A DNA stretch of 64,000 nt from positions 1-64,000 of the forward strand of contig JAKAFN010000009.1 in assembly GCA_021825945.1 (NCBI GenBank). The letters run 5' to 3'. The stretch is from Pseudomonadota bacterium. Lineage in GTDB: Bacteria > Pseudomonadota > Gammaproteobacteria > Burkholderiales > Burkholderiaceae_F. Position 1 is the first letter of the stretch, and each line of letters begins with the position of its first letter. Under the pieces are notes generated by a model. The model worked only from the letters and a program-made list of their open reading frames with translations, did no database searches and had not been told where the DNA came from. Of the stretch, positions 15,572-24,016 are shown piece after piece. The translations under genes and the position numbers were made by a program.

Positions 15572-16484
15572 CAGCGAGCAGCCGTTCCACCCCGCGCGCC
15601 TTGAGATCGTTCACGACACGCAAGCCGATGGCCTCCGCCTCTTCCGGCGATCCCGCGGCATCCGCTTCGAGCCGTTCGCCCGTGGCCGCATTGCCTGCCC
15701 AGGCACGCAAACGTAGTCCTGCGGCCGCGACTTCCGCATAGGCCGCCAGCGGAAACTGACAGGATCCGCCCAACCCCCGCGACACGGCACGCTCGGCGGT
15801 AACGACCGCGCGCGTGGCAGGGTGCTCGAGAAAGGCCAGTTGTTCCCGGACCACGGCATCGCCCGCCCGAATCTCGATCGCCAGCGCGCCCTGCCCCGGC
15901 GCCGGCAGGAAGGAGTCCACCGGCAGGATCTGCGCAATCCGGTCCGCCAGTCCCAGGCGCTGCAGCCCTGCCGCCGCCATGAGCAGGGCGTCGAACTCGC
16001 CGCGGTCGAGTTTGGCGAGCCGCGTGCCGACATTGCCCCGCACCGGGACGATCTCGAGCTGCGGGTAGGACGCGCGCAATGCCAGTTCGCGCCGCAGGCT
16101 GGACGTCCCGACGCGCGCACCGGCCGGCAACGACTCCAGGTTCGGATGGCGGGGACTGACGAAGCAGTCCCGCGGATCCGCGCGTTCGAGCACCGCCGCA
16201 AGTTCGAATTCTGGAGCGAGTTCCATCGGCACATCCTTGAGGGAATGCACCGCGAGGTCGGCACGGCCTTCCAGCAGCGCCACCTCGAGCTCCTTGACGA
16301 ACAGCCCTTTGCCGCCGACCTTCGACAGGCTGCGATCCAGAATCTGGTCGCCGCGGGTCGTCAATTCCAGCAGTTCGACCGCACGCGTCGGATCGGCGTC
16401 GATCAATCGTTGGCGCACGTGGTGCGCCTGCCAAAGCGCCAAGGGGCTCGCGCGCGTGGCGATACGGAGTTTTCGAGGTGTCAT
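15564..16484 (-). CDS. hemC: Hydroxymethylbilane synthase (porphobilinogen deaminase)
   Basis: A 306-residue cytosolic enzyme that polymerises four porphobilinogens. The dipyrromethane cofactor cysteine is C242 in [12 protein letters not shown], and the catalytic aspartate is D84 in HSLKDVP. The substrate-binding arginines lie in GTSSLRRE and [13 protein letters not shown]. Length is normal. A -10-like TAGACT ends 8 nt before the ATG, with no clear Shine-Dalgarno sequence. It lies 28 bp downstream of the AlgR-like regulator gene in the same direction. Confidence 0.97.
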   Translation of the reverse strand: MTPRKLRIATRASPLALWQAHHVRQRLIDADPTRAVELLELTTRGDQILDRSLSKVGGKGLFVKELEVALLEGRADLAVHSLKDVPMELAPEFELAAVLERADPRDCFVSPRHPNLESLPAGARVGTSSLRRELALRASYPQLEIVPVRGNVGTRLAKLDRGEFDALLMAAAGLQRLGLADRIAQILPVDSFLPAPGQGALAIEIRAGDAVVREQLAFLEHPATRAVVTAERAVSRGLGGSCQFPLAAYAEVAAAGLRLRAWAGNAATGERLEADAAGSPEEAEAIGLRVVNDLKARGVERLLAGG

Positions 16485-16512
16485 ATCCCGCTAGTCTAAC
16501 AAGCAAGACGCA

Positions 16513-17310
16513 TCAGGATCGGGCCAATCCTTTCACGGTGGGCCACTGCCGCCGGCTCACCGGCAAGCGGTCGGACACACCGTGCAACACGACCTGCCAG
16601 TAGGCCTCTCCGCCCTCCCCTGCAGCATCCGCGCTACGGACCCGCTCGAACCCGGCGATCCGGGCGCGTGCGACCAGGGCGCTACGATGGACGCGGACGA
16701 ACTGGGCACCGAATTCGCTCTCCAGCGACGCCAGCGATTCTTCTGTGCAGTATTCCCGCGCCGGGGTGCGCACCGTGACGTACTTGAGTTCGGCCCGCAG
16801 GTACACGATGTCCGCGATCGGCACGAAATGCATGCGCCCGCGCTCCGCGATCGCAAGACGCGTGCGGACGACCCCGAGCGCGCGCGCCGCCGAGGCGAGA
16901 CGGGCGTCGGCGGCCGGCCCCGGGGCCGCTGCTTCCGCCGTGCGCCGACGAACCCGCGCCAAGGCGGCAACGAGCCGTTCCGCGCGCACAGGCTTGAGCA
17001 GGTAGTCGATGGCCTGGACTTCGAATGCCTCGATGGCGTGGTCGTCGAACGCCGTCACGAAGACCACCGCCGGCGGCACCGACAAGCGCGCGAGGTGGCG
17101 CGCTGCCTCGATGCCGCTCATGTCGGGCATGGCGATGTCGAGCAGTACTAGATCTGGTTGCAGTCGGGCCGCGGCCTCGACGGCGGCGGCGCCGCCGTCG
17201 GCCTCGCCCACCACATCGACCGCGACCTCCGCCGCACAGTCGCCCAGCCTCTGCCGCAGGCGGGCGCGCGCCGGCGGCTCGTCATCGACGATCAGGATTC
17301 GCATCATCAC
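16513..17310 (-). CDS. algR: LytTR-family response regulator (AlgR-like)
   Basis: A 265-residue regulator. The receiver domain (about 4-125) has the acidic pair DDE, phosphoacceptor D58 in LLDIAMPDMSG, and the conserved Lys in YLLKPV. The C-terminal LytTR DNA-binding domain (about 150-255) includes HFVPIADIVYLRAELKYVTV and FVRVHRSALV. The gene starts with three consecutive ATG codons (17310, 17307, 17304), of which the last gives the usual MRILIVDDE start. It overlaps the upstream kinase gene by 23-29 nt. The order argH-algZ-algR-hemC-hemD matches Pseudomonas, which supports the AlgR name. Target genes are not visible. Confidence 0.88.
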   Translation of the reverse strand: MMMRILIVDDEPPARARLRQRLGDCAAEVAVDVVGEADGGAAAVEAAARLQPDLVLLDIAMPDMSGIEAARHLARLSVPPAVVFVTAFDDHAIEAFEVQAIDYLLKPVRAERLVAALARVRRRTAEAAAPGPAADARLASAARALGVVRTRLAIAERGRMHFVPIADIVYLRAELKYVTVRTPAREYCTEESLASLESEFGAQFVRVHRSALVARARIAGFERVRSADAAGEGGEAYWQVVLHGVSDRLPVSRRQWPTVKGLARS

Positions 17311-18358
17311 GGCCTTCCCTCCGCAACTCGGAACGCGTCACCGGCAGCGTCATCGTGAGTTCGAAGCGCCCCCCGCGCACCCGCGTTTCCAACTGCGCCT
17401 CCAGGTCATAGATCAGCGCCAGGCGGCCGCGGATGTTGCGCAAGCCGATCTGGTTGCCTTCCCGCTGCACCGGCTCGGCGGCGATCGGATTGGCGACGAA
17501 CACTTCCAACCGGAAGCCGATCTGCCGCACACGGATATCGATTTCGCACGGCCCGCACTCGTCGCTGACATGACGTTCGGCTCCATAGCGCACGGCGTTC
17601 TCGAGAATCGGCTGCAGGAGCAACTGCGGCACCCGCGCATTCGGATGGATCGCGCCGATGTCCCAACGCACCGCCAGCCGATCGCCGAGGCGCGTCTGTT
17701 CGATCTCGACGTACCGCCGACACAGGTCGATTTCGTCCTCGAACGGCACCATGCGACGCACGTCGCCCATGACGGCGCGAAACAGCTCGGCCACGCTTTC
17801 CAGCATGCGTTCCGCGCGCCGCGGATCTTCGCGCAACACGGCCAGCACGGCGTTGAGGCTGTTGAAGAAAAAGTGCGGCCGGATGCGCGACTGCAGCGCC
17901 TGGAACTTCGCTTCATCGATCGCCGGCGAGTAGGCCCGGGACCGCAACTCCAGGTAGTGCTGCACCGCGATTCCGCCAAGAAACCCGAACGCCGCCGCCA
18001 CCGCGGCGGCGGCACCGCCCGACCCGCCGGGCATCCCGGCCCGCAGCGCCTCCTGCACCGCCGCTGCCGCGATGCCGGGAACCGCCCACGCCGCCAGACG
18101 CTGCGCCCGTTCCGAGCGCGGCGCGCCCCGCCGCCGCATCACGCACCACGCCAGCAAGCTGGCAAAGGTGACCGGCTCGGCAACCGCAGCGATCTGGAAA
18201 AACAGCACGGAGGCTTCGGCCGGCGCGCGTAATGCCGCGGCCGCGGCCGCCGCCACCGCGGCCAGCGCCGCGTTGACTCCCAAGGCCACGCGCAGCGCAA
18301 TGCCGGCGTTGCAGCCGTCGGGCACCGGGGAACGATCGCGGGAACGGGGCTCGGACAC
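17282..18358 (-). CDS. algZ: Sensor histidine kinase, His_kinase/YehU type (AlgZ/FimS-like)
   Basis: A 358-residue membrane kinase starting with GTG 18358. Alanine-rich hydrophobic segments (about 20-45, 50-75, 88-105, 115-133) form the sensor/membrane part. The transmitter has the His_kinase phosphoacceptor motif LQSRIRPHFFFNSLN with H162, then QLLLQPILENAVRYG as the N box and GNQIGLRNIRGRL in place of a classic G box. It lacks the usual separate HisKA domain, as LytS/AlgZ kinases do. It should phosphorylate the overlapping AlgR-like regulator. The signal sensed cannot be inferred. Confidence 0.88.
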   Translation of the reverse strand: MSEPRSRDRSPVPDGCNAGIALRVALGVNAALAAVAAAAAAALRAPAEASVLFFQIAAVAEPVTFASLLAWCVMRRRGAPRSERAQRLAAWAVPGIAAAAVQEALRAGMPGGSGGAAAAVAAAFGFLGGIAVQHYLELRSRAYSPAIDEAKFQALQSRIRPHFFFNSLNAVLAVLREDPRRAERMLESVAELFRAVMGDVRRMVPFEDEIDLCRRYVEIEQTRLGDRLAVRWDIGAIHPNARVPQLLLQPILENAVRYGAERHVSDECGPCEIDIRVRQIGFRLEVFVANPIAAEPVQREGNQIGLRNIRGRLALIYDLEAQLETRVRGGRFELTMTLPVTRSELRREGRDDANPDRR

Positions 18359-18366
18359 GGGGGCCG

Positions 18367-18399
18367 ATTATGCCCCTGCGCCGCGGCACACGATAAAAT
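18367..18399. promoter_or_regulatory. Back-to-back algZ and argH -10 elements
   Basis: The gap between the two start codons is 47 bp. On the minus strand CATAAT (18372-18367) ends 8 nt before the algZ GTG. On the plus strand TAAAAT (18394-18399) ends 6 nt before the argH ATG. No clear -35 boxes are seen, and no Shine-Dalgarno sequences fit. RNA polymerase on one would cover the other. Confidence 0.4.
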
Positions 18400-18405
18400 T
18401 TCGCG

Positions 18406-19863
18406 ATGAACGACAAAATCCCATCCGCCGGAAGCACAGGGGCATCGATCCCGGCCTCCACCTCCTCCCTGCACGCCAAGAACGAAGCGTGGTCGGGCCG
18501 CTTCTCCGAACCCGTTGCCGATTTCGTCCTGCGCTATACCGCCAGCGTCGGATTCGATCGGCGTCTGGCCTTCGCCGACATCGAAGGTTCCCTCGCTCAT
18601 GCCGCGATGCTCGCACGCGCGGGCCTGCTGTCCGAGGGCGATCTGCAGGCGATCGAGAGCGGCATGGCACAGATCCGCGGAGAAATCGAGCGCGGTGAAT
18701 TCGCCTGGCGACCCGAACTCGAGGACGTCCACCTCAATATCGAGGCACGGCTCACCGAACTCGTGGGCGATGCCGGCAAGCGCCTGCATACCGGCCGTTC
18801 GCGCAATGACCAGGTGACGACCGATACCCGCCTCTACCTGCGGGCGGAACTCGATGTCATCGTCGGCGAAATCCGCCGCCTGCAGCGCGCGCTCGTCGAA
18901 CTGGCGGCGATGCACACCCGAACCCTGATGCCGGGCTTCACCCACCTGCAAGTGGCCCAGCCCGTGGTGTTCGGTCACCACCTTCTGGCGTATGTCGAGA
19001 TGTTCGGCCGCGACGCCGAACGGATGGCCGATGCACGCCGGCGCATCAACCGTCTGCCGCTGGGCGCGGCGGCGCTCGCCGGCACCAGCTATCCGATCGA
19101 TCGCGAATTCGTGGCGCAACGTCTGGGATTCGAGGAGGTCTGCCGCAACTCGATGGATGCCGTTTCCGATCGCGACTTCGCGGCGGAATTCTGCGCTGCG
19201 GCCTCCCTCGTGATGGTGCACTGTTCGCGCTTCGCGGAGGAACTGATCCTGTGGGTCAATCCGCGGTTCGCGTTCATCGAACTGCCCGATCGATTCACGA
19301 CGGGCTCCTCGATCATGCCGCAAAAGCGCAACCCCGACGTTCCCGAACTTGCTCGCGGCAAAACCGGGCGCGTGCTGGGACACCTGGTCGCACTGTTCAC
19401 GCTCATCAAGGCGCAGCCGCTGGCATACAACAAGGACAACCAGGAAGACAAGGAACCGCTCTTCGACACCATCGACACCGTGCGCGACACGCTGCACGCC
19501 TTCGCCGAACTGGTTCCCGGCATCGTCGCCAGGCCCGATGCGATGCGCGAGGCGCTGCGGCAGGGTTATGCGACCGCCACCGACCTCGCCGACGCCTTGG
19601 TTCGCCGGGGCATGGCCTTCCGAGATGCCCACGAAGCCGTCGGCCGCGCCGTGCGCCGCGCCGCGGAACTCGGCTGCGACCTGCCCGAATTGCCGGCCGA
19701 CGAAGTGCAGGCCTTTCTGCCGGGAATCGATCCGCAGATCGTTGCGGAGATGATCGCCGCATTGACACCCGAGGCTTGCGTCGCGGCGCGCGACCACCTC
19801 GGCGGAACGGCGCCCGCGCAAGTGGCGAAACAGGTGGCGTTCTGGCGGGAAAAGCTGGCCTGA
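18406..19863 (+). CDS. argH: Argininosuccinate lyase
   Basis: A 485-residue enzyme of the fumarase/aspartase superfamily that splits argininosuccinate to arginine and fumarate. The signature [12 protein letters not shown] is at 300-311, with the substrate-binding TGRSRNDQV (129-137) and the catalytic-histidine region [12 protein letters not shown] (175-186). The first 25 residues are a Ser/Ala-rich extension not needed for the fold. The true start could be later, but the only plausible promoter signal fits this ATG. Divergent from algZ, as in Pseudomonas. Confidence 0.96.
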   Translation: MNDKIPSAGSTGASIPASTSSLHAKNEAWSGRFSEPVADFVLRYTASVGFDRRLAFADIEGSLAHAAMLARAGLLSEGDLQAIESGMAQIRGEIERGEFAWRPELEDVHLNIEARLTELVGDAGKRLHTGRSRNDQVTTDTRLYLRAELDVIVGEIRRLQRALVELAAMHTRTLMPGFTHLQVAQPVVFGHHLLAYVEMFGRDAERMADARRRINRLPLGAAALAGTSYPIDREFVAQRLGFEEVCRNSMDAVSDRDFAAEFCAAASLVMVHCSRFAEELILWVNPRFAFIELPDRFTTGSSIMPQKRNPDVPELARGKTGRVLGHLVALFTLIKAQPLAYNKDNQEDKEPLFDTIDTVRDTLHAFAELVPGIVARPDAMREALRQGYATATDLADALVRRGMAFRDAHEAVGRAVRRAAELGCDLPELPADEVQAFLPGIDPQIVAEMIAALTPEACVAARDHLGGTAPAQVAKQVAFWREKLA

Positions 19864-19913
19864 CCGGAACATCGATCCGCCGCCCGGAACAGGGAAACGC
19901 CGGCGTCGGTTAC

Positions 19914-19938
19914 TTCGGGCTTCGCGCTCGCGATGACG
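19914..19938 (-). repeat. Dispersed palindromic repeat, family 1, half copy B
   Basis: Read on the minus strand it begins CGTCATCGCGAGCGCGAAG and ends CCCGAA, near-identical to copy A at 12370-12394. It lies between the convergent argH and pmbA genes. Confidence 0.6.
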
Positions 19939-19952
19939 GCCGTTGCACGACG

Positions 19953-21302
19953 CTAACTTCCCCCGACCGTCATCGAATCGATGAGGATGGAACCGGTCGT
20001 GCGCCCGCCGCGGACGATGGTGTCCGCTCCCACGGCAACGACCGTACCGAACATCTGCGGCAGGGTGCCCGCGATGGTGATCTCCTCGACCGGATACGCG
20101 ATCTCGCCGTTCTCGACCCAAAATCCGCTCGCCCCGCGCGAGTAGTCGCCGTTGACGTAATCGATGCCCATGCCGATGAGTTCGGTCACCAGCAGGCCGG
20201 TTCCGAGCTTGCGCAACATCGCCTCGAAATCATCGTCCGGCCGCGTCGCGGTCGAACGCAGGACCAGGTTGTGCGCGCCGCCGGCATTGCCGGTGGACTT
20301 CATGCCGAGCTTGCGGGCGGAATAACAGGACAGGAAATATCCCTGCAGCACGCCGCCCGCCACGACGTCGCGCGCATGACCGCGCACGCCCTCTTCGTCG
20401 AACGGGCTCGACCCCATGCCGCGCGGAACGAAGGGATCCTCATGCACGTTGACGTGATCCGGAAACAGCTTGCGTCCCAGCGAGTCGACGAGAAACGATG
20501 CCTTGCGGTAGAGCGCGCCACCCGATGCCGCATGGACCAGATGGCCCAGCAGACCGCAGGCGGCCGGCGCTTCGAATAGCACGGGACATTGCCGCGTCTC
20601 GATCTTGCGCCCGCCCAGCCGCGCCAGCGCCCGCTGCGCGGCATAGCGGCCGATCTCTTCCGGCTCCGCCAAGTCGATGCTGCGGCGCGCCGACGAATAC
20701 CAGTCATCGCGCTGCATGCCCCCTGCACCGCGTGCGATCGGCACCACGGAAATCGAATGGCGGGATTGCGGATACCCGAACGTGAACCCTCGCGAATTCG
20801 CCAGGACGAACTGGTCGCATCCCGTGTGGACGTTGGCGCCTTCCGAGTTGACGATCTGCCCGCTCACCGCAAAAGCCGCCTCCTCGGCGCGTTGCGCAAT
20901 GGCGATCGCGGCCTCGGCATCGATTTCCCAGGGATGGAAGAGATCCAGATCGACGGGCGCGGTCTCCATTTCGTCCGGATCGGGCAACCCCGCCGCGTCG
21001 TCCTGCGCGGTGTGGCGCGCGATGTCATAGGCCGCCTGCACGACCTGGCGGATCGCATCGGGGGAAAAATCGGATGTCGAGGCATTGCCCCGCTGTTTAC
21101 CGAGGTAGACGGTGATTCCCAGACCCTTGTCGCGGGTGGTCTCGATGGTCTCGACCTTCTGCTTCCGGGTGGTCACCGATAAACCGGTCGCTTCGCTGGC
21201 CTCGCAGACGCAGTCGCTGGCGCCGAGCTTGCGCGCATGATCCAGGGCATCTTGCGCCAGTTCGCGCAAGCGGGAAACAGGAATCGAAAATGGGGAGTTC
21301 AT
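19953..21302 (-). CDS. pmbA: Metalloprotease PmbA (TldE)
   Basis: A 449-residue member of the TldD/PmbA family. Together with TldD, PmbA degrades unfolded peptides and matures microcin B17 in E. coli. In the heterodimer TldD carries the zinc site, and no HExxxH is seen here, as expected for PmbA. Family segments include [32 protein letters not shown] [22 protein letters not shown] and [25 protein letters not shown]. No tldD is in the window. Divergent from yjgA, the usual neighbour in beta- and gammaproteobacteria. Confidence 0.93.
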   Translation of the reverse strand: MNSPFSIPVSRLRELAQDALDHARKLGASDCVCEASEATGLSVTTRKQKVETIETTRDKGLGITVYLGKQRGNASTSDFSPDAIRQVVQAAYDIARHTAQDDAAGLPDPDEMETAPVDLDLFHPWEIDAEAAIAIAQRAEEAAFAVSGQIVNSEGANVHTGCDQFVLANSRGFTFGYPQSRHSISVVPIARGAGGMQRDDWYSSARRSIDLAEPEEIGRYAAQRALARLGGRKIETRQCPVLFEAPAACGLLGHLVHAASGGALYRKASFLVDSLGRKLFPDHVNVHEDPFVPRGMGSSPFDEEGVRGHARDVVAGGVLQGYFLSCYSARKLGMKSTGNAGGAHNLVLRSTATRPDDDFEAMLRKLGTGLLVTELIGMGIDYVNGDYSRGASGFWVENGEIAYPVEEITIAGTLPQMFGTVVAVGADTIVRGGRTTGSILIDSMTVGGS

Positions 21303-21340
21303 CGTGGAGAACGGACGCCCTGAATGGCCGAAGTCGGATG

Positions 21341-21370
21341 GGTATGATACCGAGTGTCACACCGAGTGTC
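21341..21370. promoter_or_regulatory. Symmetric divergent promoter candidate between pmbA and yjgA
   Basis: GGTATGATACC (21341-21351) is a near-perfect palindrome that reads as a -10 box on both strands: TATGAT toward yjgA and TATCAT toward pmbA. Immediately after it, ACCGAGTGTC is repeated directly at 21349-21358 and 21361-21370, a 12-bp period that could be an operator. No strong -35 box is seen on either side. Confidence 0.4.
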
Positions 21371-21393
21371 CGGAACTCCAGAGCAACAGCGCC

Positions 21394-21732
21394 ATGCGCG
21401 ACGACGATAACCCTACCCGCGAAGACGCCATTGCCGAGCATCCCGGCACCGAGCGTCCCAGCAAATCCCAGCGCAAGCGCGACATGACGGAACTGCAGCA
21501 ACTAGGCGTGCGCCTGGTGGCATGCAAGCCCGACCAGCTCGCACGTCTCGACCTGCCGGAAGTGCTGCGTGACGCGATCCTCGCCGCCCAGCGTATCCAT
21601 GCCCACGAAGGGCGGCGGCGTCAGTTCCAGTACATCGGGCGCCTGATGCGGGACGCCGATACCGAAGCCATCCGGAAGGCATACGAAGCAATGTTCCCGC
21701 GCGCGCGGTCAGGGCGGCGTCGGCAGAAATAG
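21394..21732 (+). CDS. yjgA: YjgA/DarP (DUF615) ribosome-associated protein, short form
   Basis: A 112-residue protein with the YjgA N-terminal half: [21 protein letters not shown], then [15 protein letters not shown] and [17 protein letters not shown]. coli YjgA/DarP (183 aa) binds late 50S precursors. Here the reading frame ends with a basic tail ([10 protein letters not shown]) soon after the first helical segment, so about 70 C-terminal residues usual for the family are missing. Only 46 bp separate the stop from the next gene, so the missing half is not simply out of frame. I start at ATG 21394 rather than 21304 because the longer start would overlap the promoter candidate. Confidence 0.8.
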   Translation: MRDDDNPTREDAIAEHPGTERPSKSQRKRDMTELQQLGVRLVACKPDQLARLDLPEVLRDAILAAQRIHAHEGRRRQFQYIGRLMRDADTEAIRKAYEAMFPRARSGRRRQK

Positions 21733-21778
21733 CGCCGGTCTGCGCTACCGCCAGCAAATCCGTCTGCCACGCAACCTC

Positions 21779-23593
21779 CTAGGCTGCGCGTCCCAGCACC
21801 CCGCGCAGCGCGCCCGCGACCGGAGGCGGCGGTTCGGAGACCGTGACGTCCGCAGCAAATACCGTGCGATTCCCACCGGCGTTCTTTGCCTCGTACATTG
21901 CGCGATCTGCGAGATTGAACAACCAGGGCATATCGCGGCCAGATTCCTGCGCCATCGCGATGCCCACGCTCGCCGTCAACACATGCGTTCCGTTGCCCTC
22001 GATTTCCACCGGCCGGGCAAGTTCGTCCAGCAAACGGTTGGCGATCGCCTCGACGTCGCGCCGGCCACCGGCATCGGGAATGAGCAAGGCGAACTCGTCG
22101 CCGCCGTAGCGCGCGACGGTGTCCTGCGGGCGCACCACCCGCAACAGCCGCCGCGCCATTTCCCGGAGCACCACATCTCCGGCTTGGTGGCCGTACCGGT
22201 CGTTGATGCCCTTGAATCCGTCGAGATCGATGACCACGACCGCGCAGCCGGTATTGCGCAGCGCCCCCGCAGCCAGCACCGCCTGGGCGCGCTCGGAAAA
22301 GAGTCGGCGATTGGCCAAGCCGGTCAGTTCGTCGTGGCGCGCATCGAACATCGCGTGCGCTTCGCGCCGCCGGATCGAATCGATGTCCGCCGCCACCAGG
22401 ACGTACTCACCGGGATCGATGGTGCGCAAGGTGAGTTGGCACCAAACGATCTGCTCCGCGGCCAACCCGGGGGCGAGGCGGCGCATCTTCACCTCGCGCA
22501 CGACCGCTCGCTCGGAGAGCGCGGCCCGGTCGGCCGAGCCGCAAAGGCCAACCCAATCCGCCGAATCCGCGAACAGATCGACGACGCGCATGCGTTCGAT
22601 CTCATGGGCATCGCGCTGCAACAATCCCAGAAACGCTTCGTTGCACCGCGCCACCGCGTCGTCCTTGATCACCGCGATCGCCTGGCCGGCAGAATCGAGC
22701 AGACTGCGCTCGACTCGCAGCGCCTCTGCGAGGCTGGCTTCCCGTTGCCGCAGGGCCGTGACGTCGACGATGATTCCGATCGCGCCGGTGAACGCGCCGT
22801 TCGGCCCGGTCAGCCCCACGGCACTGAGATGCACGGCGACCCGCCGCCCATCCCGGGTGATCTGCACCATCTCCCGGTCGCGCAGGATCTTTCCCTGCCG
22901 CAACGAAGCCAGGGCCTGCCGCGCCGCCGTCTGGTCGACGCCGGGATCGAGGAGGACGTTCAGCGAGACGCCGATCAACTCGTCGACCGCATAGCCGTAG
23001 AGTTCCCGGCAAGCACGCCGGCTCACGAACGTGAACCGGAAATGCTCGTCGCATGCCCAGATGAAATTCGGATTGACCTCCACCAGCGCCTTGTAGTACG
23101 CCTTGCGCTGGCGCAGATGCTCGGTCTCGAGCAGTTCGCGCGCCGAGGCGATGGTGTCGAGCACCATCACTGCCGGCTGCACCACGTCGCCCCCTTCCGT
23201 CGTGGTCGGCCGGGGAGGCCACGATATCGGCACGACATGTGCGCGCAAGGCCAATCTCCCGCCGGAGTGGCTCGATCGATCCACCTGCATGTCGTAGGTC
23301 GGACGGCCGTGCAGCGCGGCCTCGATCGCCCGCACCATGGCTTCGCGGGAACGAGCCTGATAGACGAAGGCATCCCACCACCGCGGGTGCATGTATGCTT
23401 CGATCCGCATGCCCCAGCGCCGCCCATCGTCGCTCTGCGTATGCAGGATGCGGCCCTGCCCATCTACCACCCAGATGAAAGCCGGCAAGCGATCCCAAAG
23501 CGCCGACCGCGAGTCCATGTCCGCATCGGTATCCGCCGCAGGCCGTTGCACCGCACCGCCGAGCGGCGGAAACCGTCCTCCCAAAGTGCCCAA
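21779..23593 (-). CDS. PAS-domain diguanylate cyclase (GGDEF)
   Basis: A 604-residue protein that should make cyclic di-GMP. An N-terminal PAS-like region (30-80: PAFIWVVDGQGRILHTQSDD) is followed by a second PAS (about 175-290: NPNFIWACDEHFRFTFVSRRACRELYGY, ending GIIVDVTALRQRE) and a third (about 300-410). The catalytic domain has intact GGDEF (497-501) and an upstream RxxD inhibitory site (R488-D491), so feedback control by product is likely. No membrane helix and no EAL or HD-GYP domain are present. The start is TTG 23593, chosen because AAGGA stands five nt upstream. An internal ATG (23518) lacks such a site. Confidence 0.9.
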   Translation of the reverse strand: MGTLGGRFPPLGGAVQRPAADTDADMDSRSALWDRLPAFIWVVDGQGRILHTQSDDGRRWGMRIEAYMHPRWWDAFVYQARSREAMVRAIEAALHGRPTYDMQVDRSSHSGGRLALRAHVVPISWPPRPTTTEGGDVVQPAVMVLDTIASARELLETEHLRQRKAYYKALVEVNPNFIWACDEHFRFTFVSRRACRELYGYAVDELIGVSLNVLLDPGVDQTAARQALASLRQGKILRDREMVQITRDGRRVAVHLSAVGLTGPNGAFTGAIGIIVDVTALRQREASLAEALRVERSLLDSAGQAIAVIKDDAVARCNEAFLGLLQRDAHEIERMRVVDLFADSADWVGLCGSADRAALSERAVVREVKMRRLAPGLAAEQIVWCQLTLRTIDPGEYVLVAADIDSIRRREAHAMFDARHDELTGLANRRLFSERAQAVLAAGALRNTGCAVVVIDLDGFKGINDRYGHQAGDVVLREMARRLLRVVRPQDTVARYGGDEFALLIPDAGGRRDVEAIANRLLDELARPVEIEGNGTHVLTASVGIAMAQESGRDMPWLFNLADRAMYEAKNAGGNRTVFAADVTVSEPPPPVAGALRGVLGRAA

Positions 23594-23725
23594 CGAAGTC
23601 CTTCCCGTCTATCGAGTTGCGACGCGTTTCCGCCCCCCTCGGAGGCTGCAAACGCCACCCCCCGGGAAGAGACGCGACAGGTTGAAGATCGAGGACCCCC
23701 TCGCACGCTGGAGCATGATGAGGAG

Positions 23726-23754
23726 ATTATCTCTTGGCACCGGCGCGAAAACAA
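23726..23754 (-). promoter_or_regulatory. Predicted sigma-70 promoter of the GGDEF gene
   Basis: On the minus strand TTGTTT (23754-23749), a 17-nt spacer and GATAAT (23731-23726) form the best-looking sigma-70 promoter in the window. The -10 lies within the palindrome GAGATAATCTC. Transcription would start near 23719, leaving a leader of about 125 nt before the TTG start codon. Confidence 0.6.
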
Positions 23755-23777
23755 TGCGCGGACGCAAGATCCGGGCC

Positions 23778-23791
23778 TGCACTCTAGTGCA
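23778..23791. promoter_or_regulatory. Palindrome upstream of the GGDEF promoter
   Basis: TGCACT-CT-AGTGCA is an inverted repeat with 6-bp arms, its near edge 24 bp upstream of the predicted -35 box. Its position suits an activator or repressor site. No regulator can be named. Confidence 0.35.
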
Positions 23792-23833
23792 TGGTTCGGG
23801 CGCTGCGAATTCGATGTCGTACCATGAACCGAT

Positions 23834-23912
23834 CGCCATTGCGACGAGGGCATAGGCCGAAGCTTCGAGTGGGATCGGGATCGCCACGGCCCTACGGGCC
23901 TCGCGATGACGA
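23834..23912 (+). repeat. Dispersed palindromic repeat, family 1, full copy C
   Basis: About 80 bp bounded by CGCCATTGCGACGAG on the left and CTCGCGATGACGA on the right. Its right half (from GATCGCCACGGCCCTACGGG) differs at only a few positions from the right half of copy D at 26761-26793. The internal GGCCCTACGGGCC is itself a hairpin. Confidence 0.65.
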
Positions 23913-24016
23913 GATTGGTGGTTGCGGGCGTCCCGATGACGAGATCAAGGGTTATGGACCTGGCGGTGGCACAGCCGGCCGTTCCGTTTTCGAGGCAGCG
24001 CAGGCCGCCCCGATCG

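Larger units (their letters stand above)
23594..24016. other. 423-bp noncoding gap upstream of the GGDEF gene
   Basis: This stretch holds the predicted GGDEF promoter (23726-23754), an upstream palindrome (23778-23791), a full copy of repeat family 1 (23834-23912) and a second CGATGACGAGAT 30 bp after the first (23904 and 23934). I see no convincing gene in it. Open frames crossing it have no ribosome-binding site and no recognisable product. Confidence 0.7.

Noticed and set aside
21733..21778. Frameshift explaining the short YjgA
   Set aside because: Only 46 bp separate the stop from the next gene's end, too little for the missing C-terminal half in any frame.
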